Assembly: GCA_028278405.1 (NCBI GenBank)
Contig: JANQEK010000007.1
Span: forward strand, 62,001 to 126,000
Length of the DNA: 64,000 nt
Direction: 5' to 3'
Source of the DNA: Nitrospinaceae bacterium
GTDB lineage: Bacteria; Nitrospinota; Nitrospinia; Nitrospinales; Nitrospinaceae
Below are positions 26,931-35,186 of the stretch, in pieces. How positions within the stretch are numbered: the first letter of the stretch is position 1; every line of letters begins with the position of its first letter. Under the pieces are notes generated by a model, which made no database searches, had not been told where the DNA came from, and saw only the letters and a program-made list of their open reading frames with translations. Both the position numbers and the translations under genes were made by a program.

Positions 26931-28034
26931 TCAGGTGGGTAACAGCTTTTCGCTGTCCATGGTCAACAACATGTAAAATCCGATGCAGATAAACAAGAGG
27001 CAGGGACCCCAGGCCGCGAGGACCGGCGAGAACACGCCTTTATATCCAAAGGATATTCCCAATGCGTAAAAGAAGGAGAAAATAAATCCGGTCACCAGAC
27101 TTACCCAGACACAGAAAAGCAACCCTCCTTTACGGCTGGATCGGATGGACAAGGGGATGCCGATTAGAGCCAAAACCACGCTGATGAACGGGTAAGATAA
27201 TTTTTGATTGAGATCGACCCAGGTTCGTGTCGAATCCAGGCCTTCCTTATCCTGCTTTTGAATGGCTTGGTACATGTATCGGACGCTCATTTCTTCAGGG
27301 CGTTTTTGGAGTCTTTTAAAGTCGGCTGGTTTTTCAAGCGACGGGATAGCTTTTCTTTCAAAGTATTGGGTGGAGTCTACTCCATCAGATTTAAAGAAGC
27401 GAATGTATCCGTTGAAGAACTCCCATTGCTGTCCGTTCCATACGGCACTCTCGGCATCAATACGGTGGCGGATATCAGGCCGGTGCGGATCGAAGGTGTA
27501 CAGACTGACTCCCTTCATAAGAGTTTTCGCCGGATCGTAATAGTCAATATTCCAAATGGAGCCGTTTCCGGATCGAATCCACAATCGGTCATGCATTTGC
27601 TTGTACTTGCCCGCCCAGCCCTGTACTTTGACATTGAATAGATAGTTCATTTTCTGACTGGTAACGGGGGTTAAAAATTCATTGCAAACGACTAAACCCA
27701 CTGACAGAAAAAATGAGAAACTGATGATGGGTAATGTCAAGCCGGTGACCCCAATACCGCAGGCTTTCATGGCTGTGAATTCATTGTTGCGGGACAAAGT
27801 AGCCAACGTGATAACTGTCGCAATGAGAATCGATTGTGGCGCCATGTAGGACAGAATGAACGGAATTTTAAGAAAATAGTAAATCAGAAAGTCATTGGCA
27901 TCTGCATTCTTGGTGACGAACTCGTCCAGGCGTTCAAAACCATCAATTATAATGAACATTCCCGTCAGGCCTCCAACGGTGAGAATGTAGGTTTTGATGA
28001 ACTGCCCGAGAATGTAACGCTTTAAAATGCTCAT
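26931..28034 (-). CDS. lptG: LPS export permease, LptG/LptF (YjgP/YjgQ) family
   Basis: A 367-residue inner-membrane protein with three N-terminal membrane helices (start MSILKRYILGQFIKTYILTV, then SQSILIATVITLATLSR-like region), a periplasmic beta-jellyroll of about 170 residues and three C-terminal helices ending near FYMLLTM. The MSxLxRYxxxxF opening and FIIIDGFERLDEF favour LptG. With LptF and LptB it extracts LPS from the inner membrane; lptF is not in this window. It is placed 24 bases downstream of the kinase gene amgK-like and 4 bases ahead of ppx, so the three probably form one transcript. Confidence 0.88.
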   Translation of the reverse strand: MSILKRYILGQFIKTYILTVGGLTGMFIIIDGFERLDEFVTKNADANDFLIYYFLKIPFILSYMAPQSILIATVITLATLSRNNEFTAMKACGIGVTGLTLPIISFSFFLSVGLVVCNEFLTPVTSQKMNYLFNVKVQGWAGKYKQMHDRLWIRSGNGSIWNIDYYDPAKTLMKGVSLYTFDPHRPDIRHRIDAESAVWNGQQWEFFNGYIRFFKSDGVDSTQYFERKAIPSLEKPADFKRLQKRPEEMSVRYMYQAIQKQDKEGLDSTRTWVDLNQKLSYPFISVVLALIGIPLSIRSSRKGGLLFCVWVSLVTGFIFSFFYALGISFGYKGVFSPVLAAWGPCLLFICIGFYMLLTMDSEKLLPT

Positions 28035-28058
28035 AAAAAGGTTTTTGGAATATGGGTT

Positions 28059-29120
28059 CTACAATTCAGGGATCGCTTCCGATAAAACAGTGTGCAACGA
28101 TTTTAGTTCTGTGCGTCGTGTGAATGCCTGGCGCACATATTCAAGCGTGGGTGCAATATACCTCATATAGCGATCGTTATTTTTAATTTTTTTCTGATAT
28201 CCAAAGGTGCCGATCGCTTTCAGGTTTCTTTGAATCGACATCAGATCAAATATCCGGATAAATTCTTCCCGGTCAATGGGGTCATTTCCCAGCTCCTGTT
28301 TTTTTTGAATGAACGCATCTATCAGCTCCCACAGCAGGGAATCGGGAAGAGTGAGATAGGAGTCGCGAAGCAGCGACGCCAGGTCGTATTGGCTGGGTCC
28401 CATGCGCGCGTCCTGAAAATCCAGGAGAACCAATTCGTTGTTGTGAACCATCAGGTTGCGGCTGTGGTAATCTCGATGCGTGAACCAGGGAGTTTGCCTG
28501 GCGAGCAGGGTGCACAGATCGGTTAGTTGTTTGCGGAGTTCTTTCCGGGTCGCAGCCTTCAGGCAGTTTTGCTGGGTGCCTTCGATAAAATGCTCCAGCA
28601 TGAAATCCATTTCCCACATCAATTTTTCCACGTCAAACTTTAAATGATATGCGGGGCAGTCCGGTCCGATCGTACGCGTGGCATCGGCTTGCAGGGTTGC
28701 GAGCAAATGTACGGCCTTCAGGTACCAGCTCTTCAGCATCTCCGAATCGGCGGAACTCAGGTGGGTTTCCAACGTGAGGTCTCCACAGTCCTGCAACAGC
28801 AAAAGTCCCTCTCCCGCATCGAAATAGAACAACTCCGGTACCGGGAGATTGAGTTCTTTTAGAAATTTCAAAATGCGGATGAAATCGGTTTCACCCTGAA
28901 CGTTGGGCGCCTCCAGTTGCATGAGGATCAGGGTCCGTGGTTCTGATTCGCCTTCCAGGGTTAAGCGATAGTACTGACGGGTTGAAGCATCTCCCTGCAG
29001 GGCAGAGAATTCGACATGGGCCACCGGACGGCCCAATGCCTTCTGCGTTGCTTCTATCAAGTAGCGCTCGTCGAATCGCGGTTTTGCGAATGGATTCCCC
29101 GGCAGGGTATTTTTGGGCAT
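28059..29120 (-). CDS. amgK: APH-fold sugar kinase, AmgK-like (cell-wall amino-sugar kinase)
   Basis: A 353-residue aminoglycoside-phosphotransferase-fold kinase. SALQGDASTRQYYRL is the ATP-loop region, WFTHRDYHSRNLMVHNN the catalytic Brenner motif with Asp and Asn, and LLDFQDARMGPSQYDLASLL the Mg-binding Asp. This closely follows AmgK (N-acetylmuramate/N-acetylglucosamine anomeric kinase), which salvages peptidoglycan sugars together with the uridylyltransferase MurU. No murU lies adjacent. Exact substrate is inferred from family; a general phosphotransferase call is safer. It heads a minus-strand run with lptG and ppx, linking it to envelope genes. Confidence 0.75.
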   Translation of the reverse strand: MPKNTLPGNPFAKPRFDERYLIEATQKALGRPVAHVEFSALQGDASTRQYYRLTLEGESEPRTLILMQLEAPNVQGETDFIRILKFLKELNLPVPELFYFDAGEGLLLLQDCGDLTLETHLSSADSEMLKSWYLKAVHLLATLQADATRTIGPDCPAYHLKFDVEKLMWEMDFMLEHFIEGTQQNCLKAATRKELRKQLTDLCTLLARQTPWFTHRDYHSRNLMVHNNELVLLDFQDARMGPSQYDLASLLRDSYLTLPDSLLWELIDAFIQKKQELGNDPIDREEFIRIFDLMSIQRNLKAIGTFGYQKKIKNNDRYMRYIAPTLEYVRQAFTRRTELKSLHTVLSEAIPEL

Positions 29121-29216
29121 GAAATCCTGAAAAATAAAAATTTGGGAATGATAAATACAAATATTCCAAACAGAGGGCCAACTATTTGTAAGTTATAGTA
29201 TACTACCGCCTCACCT

Positions 29217-29259
29217 CCGGGAGCAAACCCCAGCTGTGGGTTCCCCGGAACGGTTTTTT
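29217..29259 (+). terminator. Hairpin with T-run in a divergent intergenic region
   Basis: A two-part stem (CCGGG/CCCGG and AACCC/GGGTT separated by an asymmetric internal loop) with a seven-base loop, followed by TTTTTT on the plus strand. No plus-strand gene precedes it within 2 kb, so it would end either a short unannotated RNA or antisense transcription. It also lies in the 5' leader of the amgK-like gene on the other strand. Confidence 0.45.
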
Positions 29260-29310
29260 CTTTTGAAAGCAGTCTTTTTTGGAGACAAAAAACAAATCGT
29301 TTCCTTGTTT

Positions 29311-29338
29311 TTGACATCCAAAAGCAGAATTGTATCCG
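29311..29338 (+). promoter_or_regulatory. Probable promoter of the [2Fe-2S] protein gene
   Basis: A consensus TTGACA at 29311-29316, a 16-base spacer and TATCCG at 29333-29338; the start codon is 20 bases further on. The -10 is a weak match. Confidence 0.45.
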
Positions 29339-29357
29339 TGTAATCTGGAGGAGGAGT

Positions 29358-29684
29358 ATGCCAAAACCAACACATCATATTATTGTGTGCACCAATCAAC
29401 GGCCGGCGGGGCACCCCCGGGGTTCCTGTGGAGAAAATCAGGCCAATGAAGTATTTGAAAAACTCAGCATGGGCATCGAACAAAAGATGCTGTTTGGAAA
29501 AGCGTTGATCACCAACGCCGGGTGTATGGGACCGTGCTCTATGGGTCCCGTTGTGGTCGTTTATCCGGAAGGTGTCTGGTATATTAAAGTGAAACCGGAT
29601 GATGTGGAAGAAATTCTGGAATCCCATATCATCGGAGGAAAAAAAGTTGAACGACTGGAGCTCCCGGAAGAAATGTGGGGCTAG
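29358..29684 (+). CDS. Thioredoxin-fold [2Fe-2S] ferredoxin
   Basis: A 108-residue protein starting HHIIVCTNQRPAGHPRGSCGE, with later NAGCMGPCSMGPVVVVYPEG. The four Cys (11, 24, about 56 and 60) and the VVVVYPEGVWY strand match the thioredoxin-like [2Fe-2S] family related to NuoE and Aquifex Fd. It is a stand-alone electron carrier whose partners are not shown. The ribosome binding site is unusually strong (AGGAGGAG, three bases before the ATG), and a probable promoter lies just upstream, so it is a single-gene unit. Confidence 0.9.
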   Translation: MPKPTHHIIVCTNQRPAGHPRGSCGENQANEVFEKLSMGIEQKMLFGKALITNAGCMGPCSMGPVVVVYPEGVWYIKVKPDDVEEILESHIIGGKKVERLELPEEMWG

Positions 29685-29707
29685 TTTTTAAGTCGACGTT
29701 CTATTAC

Positions 29708-30358
29708 TTAAACGGGGTCATCTTGTCCGGGTTGGATGAGACTGGCCCCTTTTTTGTTGGAAGCGGAATCGATATCATTGATCCGCCTTTGCAGAAGTTT
29801 CCATAATTCCTTACGTCCTCTTTGGTTTTTGCTGGAATACGCCACCAGCTCTTGATCCGTATCTTTTAAAAACGCCTGTCGAATTTTTTTGAGTTGCCGG
29901 CTTTGCTCCGCCTGGGTCAGTTTGTCGGCTTTCGTTGCGACCAGAATATAGTCCACTTCATATTGTTCCAGCCATTCCTGCATGTGCAGATCGAGATCAG
30001 TCGGTTTTCTGCGGATATCGACGATCAAAACCACCACCTGCAAATTTTCGCGTTTTGTTAAATATTGCTCTACCAAGCCCTGCCATTTTTTTTGAACGGC
30101 TTTCGGGACTTTGGCGAACCCATAGCCCGGTAGATCGGCGAACACCAGCTCATGGTTGACGTCAAAAAAATTGATCATCTGGGTTTTGCCGGGGGTGGCG
30201 CTGGTCTTGACCAGTTTTTTCCGATTAAGCAGAGAATTGATGAGTGACGATTTGCCGACGTTGGAACGTCCGACAAAGGCAATCTCTGGCAAAATCCCGC
30301 TTGGGTACTGCCGGTTGGATACTGCACTGATCATGAACTCAGCTGAAATGATTTTCAT
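29708..30358 (-). CDS. engB: Ribosome-biogenesis GTP-binding protein EngB (YsxC/YihA)
   Basis: A 216-residue small GTPase. The P-loop is GRSNVGKSS, G2 region TPGKTQ, G3 DLPGYG, G4 TKAD and G5 near VAYSS. These are the usual EngB features, and it has a short Lys-rich, poorly conserved C-terminal tail. It acts in large ribosomal subunit assembly. Its ATG overlaps the TGA of the DUF1015 gene (ATGA), so translation is coupled. Confidence 0.95.
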   Translation of the reverse strand: MKIISAEFMISAVSNRQYPSGILPEIAFVGRSNVGKSSLINSLLNRKKLVKTSATPGKTQMINFFDVNHELVFADLPGYGFAKVPKAVQKKWQGLVEQYLTKRENLQVVVLIVDIRRKPTDLDLHMQEWLEQYEVDYILVATKADKLTQAEQSRQLKKIRQAFLKDTDQELVAYSSKNQRGRKELWKLLQRRINDIDSASNKKGASLIQPGQDDPV

Positions 30359-31647
30359 GGTCGAAACGGGTTGATCACAAGACCCGAAAGCAATTTGGGA
30401 TAAAAGTAAGTGGCTTTTTGCGGCAGCCGGACTCCCCTTTCGGCCAACCGACGGACTTGATCCATACGCGTGGCATTCATAAAAAAGACCAGGTCAAACT
30501 TGCCTGCATCCACATTGGCCATCGACTCCGCAGTGCGCACATTATAAGCGATGTATTGCTGGTGTTCCGGTTTGCGGGTATCGATTTGCAGAAGTTTTTT
30601 CAGAATCAGTGTGTGAAGCTGATACACATCCAGAACTTTGAGCTCGTTGGCATCCTCCTCCATAAAGGGAACAATATTTTCAATATCCTTGAGTTTCAAC
30701 AGTAGGGCTTCGCCGCCACCCAGATATGCACAAAAGGCGATACCGTCTTTGCCTGATTTTTCAAGCAGGGCAGTGAGTTGATCCGCCGTTTTGCCCTTGG
30801 GCAAAGACTCCACATTGAAATAAGGTTCCAGTTGTTTGATGAACTGTTGTCGGTCGAATGGGGACGGACATTTCAACTGACGATGGATCGGGTAAATTGC
30901 CAGCGATTGCGCATCCAAATTGGTTAGAAACATCATCACATGCGCGGAGTCGGGAACTTGTGCGCCGTGTTCCTTGTGATAGGCCAGCGAGGTTTCGTAG
31001 CGGTGATGGCCGTCTGCGATATACACTTTCTTATCCTTGAAACTTCTTGATAAAAACTGAATAGTTTCCGGATCGTCTACCTTCCACATCCGGTGAATTA
31101 CGGAATCGTCATCGATCTCCGCAAGGGGCGGTTGTTCGATGATGGTTGCGAGTTTGCCGTCAATTGTTCCATCAGGATCAGAAAACAAACCGAACACCGG
31201 GCTGAAGTTGGCTCGGCAGGCGCGTATCAATTGCGCCCGGTCCTTCTTGGCCTTGGCGAGGGTGAATTCGTGCGGGCAGATATTACCCTTGTCAAAGTCC
31301 TCCAACCGCACCCGTGCGAAAAAACCGACACGGTTATTGGATTGTCCGTTGAACGTGTATTCCTGACTGTAAGCATAAAACGCCGGTTCCGCGTCTTCCT
31401 TCAAAATACCTTTTGTTTGCCAATCTTTGAAATCCCTGGCCGACCGCGTGTACCGGCTGTTGGAATCATTGTCATCTTCAAATTGCTTTCCCAGGATCAG
31501 CCGAACCACGTTGTGTGGATTACGGGCATACAACTCCTCCTGCATGTTCGGACGGATAACGTCATACGGAGGCGCGATCAATTCAGAAAGCGGGCCGGAT
31601 AGTTTTTCGCTATAACGCAAACCGGAAAAGGGTACGATATCAACCAT
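30355..31647 (-). CDS. DUF1015 family protein
   Basis: A 430-residue cytoplasmic protein. The opening VPFSGLRYSEKLSGPLSELIAPPYDVI, later YTFNGQSNNRVGFFARVRLED, HEFTLAKAKKDR, IADGHHRYETSLAYHKEHG and the terminal GVRLPQKATYFYPKLLSGLVI are all signatures of DUF1015 (SpoIIAG-like / 'HTH-associated' uncharacterised family). The ADGHHRYET motif looks like an active site. Biochemical function is not established; in several genomes it lies near serine or amino-acid metabolism genes, but here it overlaps engB. Confidence 0.9.
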   Translation of the reverse strand: MVDIVPFSGLRYSEKLSGPLSELIAPPYDVIRPNMQEELYARNPHNVVRLILGKQFEDDNDSNSRYTRSARDFKDWQTKGILKEDAEPAFYAYSQEYTFNGQSNNRVGFFARVRLEDFDKGNICPHEFTLAKAKKDRAQLIRACRANFSPVFGLFSDPDGTIDGKLATIIEQPPLAEIDDDSVIHRMWKVDDPETIQFLSRSFKDKKVYIADGHHRYETSLAYHKEHGAQVPDSAHVMMFLTNLDAQSLAIYPIHRQLKCPSPFDRQQFIKQLEPYFNVESLPKGKTADQLTALLEKSGKDGIAFCAYLGGGEALLLKLKDIENIVPFMEEDANELKVLDVYQLHTLILKKLLQIDTRKPEHQQYIAYNVRTAESMANVDAGKFDLVFFMNATRMDQVRRLAERGVRLPQKATYFYPKLLSGLVINPFRP

Positions 31648-31851
31648 TTGCCAATTCTCAGATCATCAGATTAAAGGAATCGAGTGAGTGCAGGAAAAGA
31701 GCGATTTAATGCGCGATTCTCCACCCTCAGACAAAGAAAAATACAATTAGGCCCCACTTCAAAAGGCTTTATACTGATTTATACACTAAGAGAACACTCT
31801 ACCCAAGTCCTATGTTGGGGTTCATTCGGGTTTCGGCCGCAGGTATTTTCT

Positions 31852-34062
31852 ATGAATATATTTTTATTGCAAGCCCTGGTTTTTCTGGCGGCCTTCCTCA
31901 TTTTTCAAGTCGAATTGATCCTTGGAAAGGTCATTCTGCCGGGTTTTGGCGGAGGAAACCTGGTGTGGGGCATATCGGTTGTTTTTTACCAGGCGCTTTT
32001 ATTCCTGGGATACCTTTATATTCATTGGATCAACCGGCATTTTCGATTTCAGTCGGTTCGCAAGTGGCAAATGGTCCTGCTGGTTTTTTCCCTTCTGTTC
32101 CTGCCGCTCAATGTGGATTCCCTGCAGAACCCGACCTATCAATGGTCCCCGGTAGTTGAAATAGTTTGGATGCTGGCCGGAGCTGTGGGAGTGATGTTTC
32201 TGGTCTTGTCCAGCATCTCGGTGTATTCCCAGATTCATTTGACCACGACTTCGCTGAAAGAGAAAGGAAACCCCTATATCCTGTTTGCGGCGTCCAATTT
32301 AGGGGCGTTCGCCGCGTTACTGGGATACCCTCTGATATGGGAGCCTTACTTCACTATTCCCGAGCAGATTCTGTGTTGGGAAATCGGTTACGTTTTAGTC
32401 GTTCTGCTGTTTGGAGTTGTTCAGATTCGAGTTGTTTCGCAACCGGATGAACGGCCTCTGGGAAGTAAAATGTCTTCCTGCTCATCCAGCCAAATATTGA
32501 AATGGTTGTTATTAGCGGCGGCGCCTTCAGCGATGTTTCTGGCCGTTACGAATGAAATCACCATTAATGTTGCACCGGTGCCTTTATTATGGGTGATTCC
32601 CCTGGCGATTTATCTGTTGACTCTGGTATTGAGTTTTAAAAAGCGACCTTTTTGTCCGAAGTTTCTCCAGGATCGGTTTTACCTGTTTCTCAGTCTGGGG
32701 ATCGTGTTGTTTGTATTTAAGGCGACGGGCAACAACCCTGTGGAATATGGAATTCATCTGTTGATTGCTCTGCGTTCCACCCACTATTGGTCAATTATTG
32801 TTATAGAACCGATCATCCTGCTGATTCTGTGTTTTGTTTTTTGTCTGGTATGCCATTACCATCTCAATCTTTCCAAACCGGAGGATCGAGGTCAGTTGAC
32901 CACTTACTACATTGTTCTGTCAGCAGGAGGGTTTGTCGGCGGATTCATCGTTAACTGGATTGTGCCACTGGTGTTCGATGGAACCGTCGAATTGATGATC
33001 TCTATTTTAATCGGTATGGCAGGATTTATATGGGTTAGTCCTTTGCGCAAAAAGGTTTCCCTGCAGGGAGTGATTATCGTTTCGGCTATTTTGGCAGTGC
33101 TTTTGATATGGGTGATTGCCCTCAATCATTTCGGACCGGCAGCAGGGCTGATGATCGCACTGTTCGCAGGAAGCGCTCTCCTGGGGTTGTACTATTCCTT
33201 GAAACAGGATGCGCGGTTGTATGCAGGTTCGCTGGTGGGAATTATTCTGATAGTTCCGTTTCTAGATCAGCTTTCCTCAGAGAACCATGCATTGTATAAA
33301 AAACGGAATTATTATGGGAGTTATACAGTTTTCGAAAAAGGGGGATTCCGTAAAATGAAGCACGGGCCGACTTTGCACGGTGCTCAGTTTCTGGACAAGG
33401 GGCGGCAGCTGGAACCTCTAACTTATTATCATAAGCAGTCGCCTTCCGGTGAAGTTTTAAATCAGCGTTTGGTGCCGGTTTCCAAGGTAGGCCTGGTGGG
33501 TCTGGGGGTGGGGAGCCTTGCCGCTTATGCAAAAGATGGCGATCAATACGATGTTTTTGAACTGGATCCACAGGTAGGAGATATTGCTCAAACGTATTTT
33601 TCCTATCTTCCGGATATCAAGGGCAAACTCCGGATTGTATATGGTGATGCACGCGTGTCCTTACGCAAGGAACCTGATAACTTATATGATGCCTTGTTTA
33701 TCGATGTGTTCAACGGTGGGTCCATTCCCGTCCACCTGATGACAGTAGAGGCCATCCGTGAATACCTCAGGGTTTTGAAGCCTGATGGCATCATGTGTTT
33801 TCATATCACCAACACGTTTCTGGATTTGGGTCCGGTATTGAATTCCAATGCGCGTAAGTTGGGTTTGATGTCTGCCATCAAGTTTTCCGGAGTTTCCAAA
33901 TCTCCGCCAGAAGAAGAAGCCACAACTTGGGTATTGGTGGGGCGTGATTCAGATCGTTTCCGATCACTACTGGCCGATCTCGAATGGGAATCTTTTAAGC
34001 CAAACACCGTACTTCCCTGGACCGACGATTATTCCAGTCTGTGGCCCACCTTTCGCCGGTAA
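31852..34062 (+). CDS. Polytopic membrane protein fused to a spermidine-synthase-like domain
   Basis: About 736 residues from the ATG at 31852. The first two-thirds hold about 12-14 membrane helices, beginning MNIFLLQALVFLAAFLIFQVE, as in 'fused MFS/spermidine synthase' proteins. The last 230 residues are a Rossmann methyltransferase/aminopropyltransferase-like domain: VGLVGLGVGSLAAYA, YDVFELDPQVGDIA, VYGDARVSLR, YDALFIDVFNGGSIPVHL. Substrate is unknown; the pocket acid residues of true spermidine synthases (a D-D pair) are not obvious. The frame is open upstream to a GTG at 31684 but those 56 residues look non-coding. It converges on the cytochrome operon with a nine-base gap. Confidence 0.8.
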   Translation: MNIFLLQALVFLAAFLIFQVELILGKVILPGFGGGNLVWGISVVFYQALLFLGYLYIHWINRHFRFQSVRKWQMVLLVFSLLFLPLNVDSLQNPTYQWSPVVEIVWMLAGAVGVMFLVLSSISVYSQIHLTTTSLKEKGNPYILFAASNLGAFAALLGYPLIWEPYFTIPEQILCWEIGYVLVVLLFGVVQIRVVSQPDERPLGSKMSSCSSSQILKWLLLAAAPSAMFLAVTNEITINVAPVPLLWVIPLAIYLLTLVLSFKKRPFCPKFLQDRFYLFLSLGIVLFVFKATGNNPVEYGIHLLIALRSTHYWSIIVIEPIILLILCFVFCLVCHYHLNLSKPEDRGQLTTYYIVLSAGGFVGGFIVNWIVPLVFDGTVELMISILIGMAGFIWVSPLRKKVSLQGVIIVSAILAVLLIWVIALNHFGPAAGLMIALFAGSALLGLYYSLKQDARLYAGSLVGIILIVPFLDQLSSENHALYKKRNYYGSYTVFEKGGFRKMKHGPTLHGAQFLDKGRQLEPLTYYHKQSPSGEVLNQRLVPVSKVGLVGLGVGSLAAYAKDGDQYDVFELDPQVGDIAQTYFSYLPDIKGKLRIVYGDARVSLRKEPDNLYDALFIDVFNGGSIPVHLMTVEAIREYLRVLKPDGIMCFHITNTFLDLGPVLNSNARKLGLMSAIKFSGVSKSPPEEEATTWVLVGRDSDRFRSLLADLEWESFKPNTVLPWTDDYSSLWPTFRR

Positions 34063-34071
34063 CAAAACCCG

Positions 34072-34512
34072 TTACAAACTCTTGCATTGGCATAGCTCGC
34101 GGATATAGCTCACCAGCGAATGTATGGTGTTCTCATCCAGAGTGTGTTGCCAACTGGGCATGCAGGGAGCGCGACCCACTGCCAACCCGCCTTGCGATAT
34201 GGCGGTGAACAATTGTTCATCGGTGCGGGTTTCCAGATAATCCGCCTTGGTGTGGTCGCGTGGAGGAACGGTCAGGTGAGGGGCGTTGATGCCTTTGCCA
34301 TGACCGTCTATGCCATGACATTGGGCGCAATAAAACTGATAGGTATTGCGGGTTTTGCGGGTAACCGGATGGGTACGAGGAGTTGAAACAGGTGCAGATG
34401 GAGCGGGCTCCGTGGAAGAATACAACGGCTTTTCTTCCTCCGGTTCCCGGTTGCATCCGGCGAATAATCCAATCAAGACAACTCCTCCGATCAAGATCAT
34501 AATTCGGTTCAT
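34072..34512 (-). CDS. Monoheme cytochrome c lipoprotein
   Basis: A 146-residue protein with lipobox LIGLFAGC, a Pro/Ser/Thr-rich spacer of about 30 residues and a class I cytochrome c domain: FYCAQCHGIDGHGKG (heme), then CMPSWQHTLD with the likely Met axial ligand and TIHSLVSYIREL as the final helix. It is anchored in the membrane facing the periplasm. It is the last gene of the four-cytochrome operon and its ATG overlaps the TGA of the diheme gene. It probably carries electrons between periplasmic partners. Confidence 0.92.
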   Translation of the reverse strand: MNRIMILIGGVVLIGLFAGCNREPEEEKPLYSSTEPAPSAPVSTPRTHPVTRKTRNTYQFYCAQCHGIDGHGKGINAPHLTVPPRDHTKADYLETRTDEQLFTAISQGGLAVGRAPCMPSWQHTLDENTIHSLVSYIRELCQCKSL

Positions 34513-35186
34513 TTCTTTTTCGGTTCCTTTTTATGGGACATGATGTATTGGGTCATTTTGCGCAGGGTTTCTTCATCGAATGTGTAAAGCGGCATTCTTC
34601 CCTTAGGGTTGAACTGTTTAGGGTCTTTCAGCCATTGGTAAACCCACTCCGGACGCAGACGATGGCCCGCATCGATCAGCGAAGGCCCGGAGACTCCGCC
34701 CCGCGGTTGGCGGGCGAGATTGTAACTCTGGTGACAAGCAATGCAACTGTAGTCCCGTTCGAATAAAATTTTAACACGTACCCGTGTCCCTTTGGACAAG
34801 GCTGGCAACTCCAACGGCGGAGCATTCTTCAGGATTTTCAGAGACATCAGATAATCGGTCATTTGTTGCGCTTCTTTGGGGCCCAATGTAGGATGAGGGC
34901 CGGTAAATTGCGGTTTGCCCTTTAAAAAGCCCGGATCGCGCGTATGTCCTGCCAGTCGGATGGTCTTAGGTTGTTTCAAATAGTTTGCCAGCCATTTTCT
35001 TTGAAATTTATCGCCGGCAAAAAATAAATCGGGTGCAGATTTTTCGGTCTCACCCACGGAAAACCGGTGGCAGGTGTCACATTGTTTTGCCTTGGCCAGT
35101 TCCGGAGACGCCTCCACTCCAGAACACCAACCTCCGCCAACCATCAGGAAGGATACACTCAAAATAATATTTTTAAGGGTTCTCAT
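34509..35186 (-). CDS. Diheme cytochrome c
   Basis: A 225-residue protein with a signal peptide (MRTLKNIILSVSFLMVGGGW...). It has two CxxCH motifs, AKQCDTCHRFSVG and YSCIACHQSYNLAR, each in a small class I-type cytochrome c module with a trailing helix (MTDYLMSLK; MTQYIMSHK). The second module has GRMPLYTFD, a probable Met ligand; the first lacks an obvious MP motif and may be bis-His or otherwise ligated. It overlaps the 10-heme gene upstream by 14 bases and the monoheme gene downstream by four, so the set is coordinately made. Confidence 0.92.
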   Translation of the reverse strand: MRTLKNIILSVSFLMVGGGWCSGVEASPELAKAKQCDTCHRFSVGETEKSAPDLFFAGDKFQRKWLANYLKQPKTIRLAGHTRDPGFLKGKPQFTGPHPTLGPKEAQQMTDYLMSLKILKNAPPLELPALSKGTRVRVKILFERDYSCIACHQSYNLARQPRGGVSGPSLIDAGHRLRPEWVYQWLKDPKQFNPKGRMPLYTFDEETLRKMTQYIMSHKKEPKKK

